Shown here one piece after another: positions 52,757 to 54,169 of a stretch of 54,169 bases of DNA. The notes beneath the pieces are model-generated. The model was not told where the DNA came from, did not search any database, and was given only the letters and a program-made list of their open reading frames with translations. The translations under genes and the position numbers were made by a program. The stretch covers positions 1 through 54,169 of the forward strand of contig NZ_JACXJA010000057.1 in assembly GCF_014705615.1 (NCBI RefSeq). The letters run 5' to 3'. Source of the stretch: Paenibacillus oceani (GTDB lineage Bacteria > Bacillota > Bacilli > Paenibacillales > NBRC-103111). How positions within the stretch are numbered: position 1 is the first letter of the stretch; every line of letters starts with the position of its first letter.

Positions 52757-53560
52757 TTATGAATCTCCCGCCGAATTTCCGGCTACGAAGACGCGAATAT
52801 TTCGTTTTAGCAGTTCCTCTTGCAGCGCGCCTTCCAGCGGAGCATCGGTGATGCAGGCGTGAACCGCTGCCACAGGCGCAATCGAGAACAATGATACGCG
52901 GCCCACCTTGGACTGGTCGAAGACGACGAAGGTCCGCTCGGACCGCTTGATCAAAATTTTGGCGATCTGCGCTTCCGACTCCGAATGCGTCGTTAAGCCC
53001 TGCCCCAGCGCAAACCCGTCGATGCCGAGAAACATTTTGCCGATGTTGAGACTTTCCACGACCTTCTCGGTCAACGGACCGCACATCTCGTAGCTTTTGT
53101 GTCTCAGAATCCCCCCGGCCACTACGACCTGGATGCCGTCGCTGTCGGCCAGTTCCATCGCGATATTAAGCGCGTTCGTCACGACCGTAATGCCACTGCG
53201 CGACTTCAACTCCCGCGCGATCAAATAAGTGGTCGTCCCGCCGGACAAGCCGATAATGTCGCCCTCTTCGACAAGCGAAGCCGCCTTCGCGGCGATCCGT
53301 TCTTTCTCCACCCAGGACAGCGACGTCTTCTCCTCGAACGACGCTTCCTTGGACGTGTGGAACGCATCGTAAATCGCGCCGCCGATCGTGCGGATGACGG
53401 AATCCGTCTGCTCCAGAACGTCCAGATCCCGCCGCGCGGTCGCTTCCGAGCAGTGCAGCGTATCGACGATGTCCTGCACGGACACCCGTCCCTTCTGCTT
53501 CAGCATGCCGAGAATCGCTTGACGGCGCTGCTCGCCTTTGGTTAGAAGCTGTTCCTGCAT
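52757..53560 (-). CDS. DeoR-family transcriptional repressor
   Basis: A 267-residue repressor of sugar metabolism. The N-terminal helix-turn-helix is VSVQDIVDTLHCSEATARRDL, followed by the phosphosugar-binding domain (DIIGLSGGTTTYLIARELK; VTNALNIAMEL; VVVAGGILRHKSYEMCGP). GGAGTG is eight bases before the ATG. First gene of the DeoR-ROK operon. The promoter overlaps one of two near-identical repeats (53806-53840), consistent with autorepression. Its leader carries the 22-bp repeat end at 53587-53608. Confidence 0.88.
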   Translation of the reverse strand: MQEQLLTKGEQRRQAILGMLKQKGRVSVQDIVDTLHCSEATARRDLDVLEQTDSVIRTIGGAIYDAFHTSKEASFEEKTSLSWVEKERIAAKAASLVEEGDIIGLSGGTTTYLIARELKSRSGITVVTNALNIAMELADSDGIQVVVAGGILRHKSYEMCGPLTEKVVESLNIGKMFLGIDGFALGQGLTTHSESEAQIAKILIKRSERTFVVFDQSKVGRVSLFSIAPVAAVHACITDAPLEGALQEELLKRNIRVFVAGNSAGDS

Positions 53561-53586
53561 ACCGCGCTCACTCCATTGGTTGTTTT

Positions 53587-53608
53587 AGAGGTTGTTCAAA
53601 AAGCCCAC
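53587..53608 (-). repeat. 22-bp end of the GTTCAAAAAGCCC repeat in the DeoR leader
   Basis: An exact inverted copy of 12770-12791. On the minus strand it ends 27 bp before the deoR-like ATG, just as the other copy ends 19 bp before its gene. The partner inverted end was not found within the next 150 bp. Confidence 0.6.
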
Positions 53609-53787
53609 TTTTGATCACGAAGCAGCACCTTAAGTAAGAATGTGGTTCCCCGTTGTTCCATCATTTCATCCTGATTCAATTTCGTCGCGTCAGCCTTCCA
53701 TTCCTTCTTACCGGGCGAAATGAACGAAGATCCCCCATGGAAATCGGCTTCCTCCGGCCCGGACGAAACACCCGTAGTTCTATATTT

Positions 53788-53816
53788 AGTATAAACAACA
53801 ATTTTGATCGATTCAA
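53788..53816 (-). promoter_or_regulatory. promoter of the DeoR-ROK operon
   Basis: On the minus strand TTGAAT (53811-53816) and TATACT (53788-53793) are 17 bp apart. Confidence 0.6.
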
Positions 53817-53840
53817 TCAGTATTATGATCGTTTCAATCA
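53806..53840. promoter_or_regulatory. candidate DeoR operator repeats
   Basis: GATCGATTCAATCA (53806-53819) and GATCGTTTCAATCA (53827-53840) differ at one base and are 21 bp apart. On the minus strand they read TGATTGAA-CGATC, similar to other DeoR-type sites. The first covers the -35 element of the DeoR promoter. Confidence 0.55.
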
Positions 53841-53936
53841 CATCATTTCAGACTTGTTTGACTTTTGGACATTTTAATGTACCGCCGCCTGTGTCTATTT
53901 TTCAAAATGAGCATGTTAAGTCCGAAAATGATGTGA

Positions 53937-53942
53937 TATAAT
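53937..53942 (+). promoter_or_regulatory. -10 element of acsA
   Basis: A perfect TATAAT, about 90 bp before the acsA start. No good -35 element is placed 16-18 bp upstream (TGTTAA at 53914 is weak). Confidence 0.45.
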
Positions 53943-53987
53943 ATTCTTTGTGTTTTTTGGCAGTCGGGCAAGCAAGCCACTACGAAA

Positions 53988-54000
53988 TGAAAACGTTTCA
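53988..54000. promoter_or_regulatory. cre site (CcpA) upstream of acsA
   Basis: TGAAAACGTTTCA is a perfect palindrome matching the catabolite-response-element consensus TGWNANCGNTNWCA apart from its last base. It lies downstream of the acsA -10 element, where CcpA would block transcription. B. subtilis acsA is known to be CcpA-repressed. Confidence 0.7.
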
Positions 54001-54031
54001 TCGAATTCATCCATTCAGGAGGAACGTATTT

Positions 54032-54169
54032 ATGGACAAGCAAGCGGACATCATCAAGGCAGTATCGACCGACGGAAACCTGAAAAACTACGAGGAAGCC
54101 CGTGTGTCGTTCGATTGGGCCGACGTAGAAAAGCAGTTCTCCTGGTATACGACCGGCAAAGTTAATATG
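54032..54169 (+). CDS. acsA: acetyl-coenzyme A synthetase, N-terminal part (cut by window end)
   Basis: The first 46 residues are present (MDKQADIIKAVSTDG; then NYEEARVSFDWADVEKQFSW; YTTGKVNM). They match the N-terminus of Bacillus AcsA, where FSWYETGKVNMAYE is typical. The enzyme activates acetate to acetyl-CoA using ATP. AGGAGG is nine bases before the ATG. A cre box upstream agrees with glucose repression of acetate use. The rest lies beyond the window. Confidence 0.8.
   Translation, partial: MDKQADIIKAVSTDGNLKNYEEARVSFDWADVEKQFSWYTTGKVNM

Larger units (their letters stand above)
53561..54031. other. 471-bp divergent control region between deoR-like and acsA genes
   Basis: Contains the deoR leader with the repeat end, the DeoR promoter and direct repeats, the acsA -10 element and the cre site. 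No gene is seen within it. Confidence 0.6.

Overview
The window looks like chromosome of a spore-forming, high-GC member of the Bacillota, most likely Paenibacillus or a close relative. The signs are a CotF-type spore coat gene, a triple-SLH surface protein, an sn-glycerol-1-phosphate dehydrogenase of the AraM/EgsA type, LipL-type octanoyl transfer, four AraC/GntR-family regulators sitting beside solute-binding lipoproteins, and strong AGGAGG-type ribosome binding sites. This placement is an inference from gene content; no 16S rRNA is present. I see no rRNA, tRNA, CRISPR array, intact insertion sequence or prophage.

Layout. 1-5.4 kb: spore coat gene, an ABC exporter, a small protein, and an AraC regulator divergent from an orphan solute-binding lipoprotein. 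5.7-9.1 kb: a secreted GH26-like protein and an MFS efflux pump. 9.1-15.9 kb: a repeat, a polysaccharide deacetylase, an O-methyltransferase, an rRNA methyltransferase, a Gly/His/Tyr/Pro repeat protein, EgsA and a DHH phosphoesterase. 16.0-21.4 kb: pyruvate dehydrogenase operon pdhA-pdhB-(555-bp gap)-pdhC-lpd, read leftwards. 21.7-25.5 kb: esterase, VanY-type lipoprotein, a repeat-rich 1.1-kb gap and lipL. 25.7-33.4 kb: an eight-gene operon of lower GC: GntR regulator, a complete sugar-type ABC importer, a HAD phosphatase, an unrecognised Cys/His-rich protein and a metallophosphoesterase. 34.0-40.4 kb: SLH protein with a long leader, a membrane-anchored FAD protein, a second ABC exporter with a Fur-box promoter, and an AraC regulator. 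40.6-48.2 kb: AraC regulator followed by an SBP / 1343-aa esterase-glycosidase-like protein / Gfo-Idh-MocA oxidoreductase operon. 48.8-54.2 kb: a GntR-SBP fusion regulator, a GNAT protein, a DeoR-ROK kinase operon, and the start of acsA behind a cre box.

How genes work together. LipL supplies the lipoyl precursor that the E2 protein (PdhC) needs, and Lpd recycles it. The 25.7-33.4 kb operon looks like import of an unknown solute followed by dephosphorylation. The 40.6-47.1 kb operon looks like carbohydrate deacylation and oxidation. Two orphan SBPs and one cytoplasmic SBP-regulator fusion suggest heavy investment in sugar sensing rather than only transport.

The least explained items are the GntR-SBP fusion with tandem sites inside its own promoter, the phosphatase-linked importer operon with its unknown protein, three families of intergenic repeats (one placed inside the pdh operon, one whose end abuts the ribosome binding sites of two unrelated genes), and a possible pseudoknot in the SLH gene leader.
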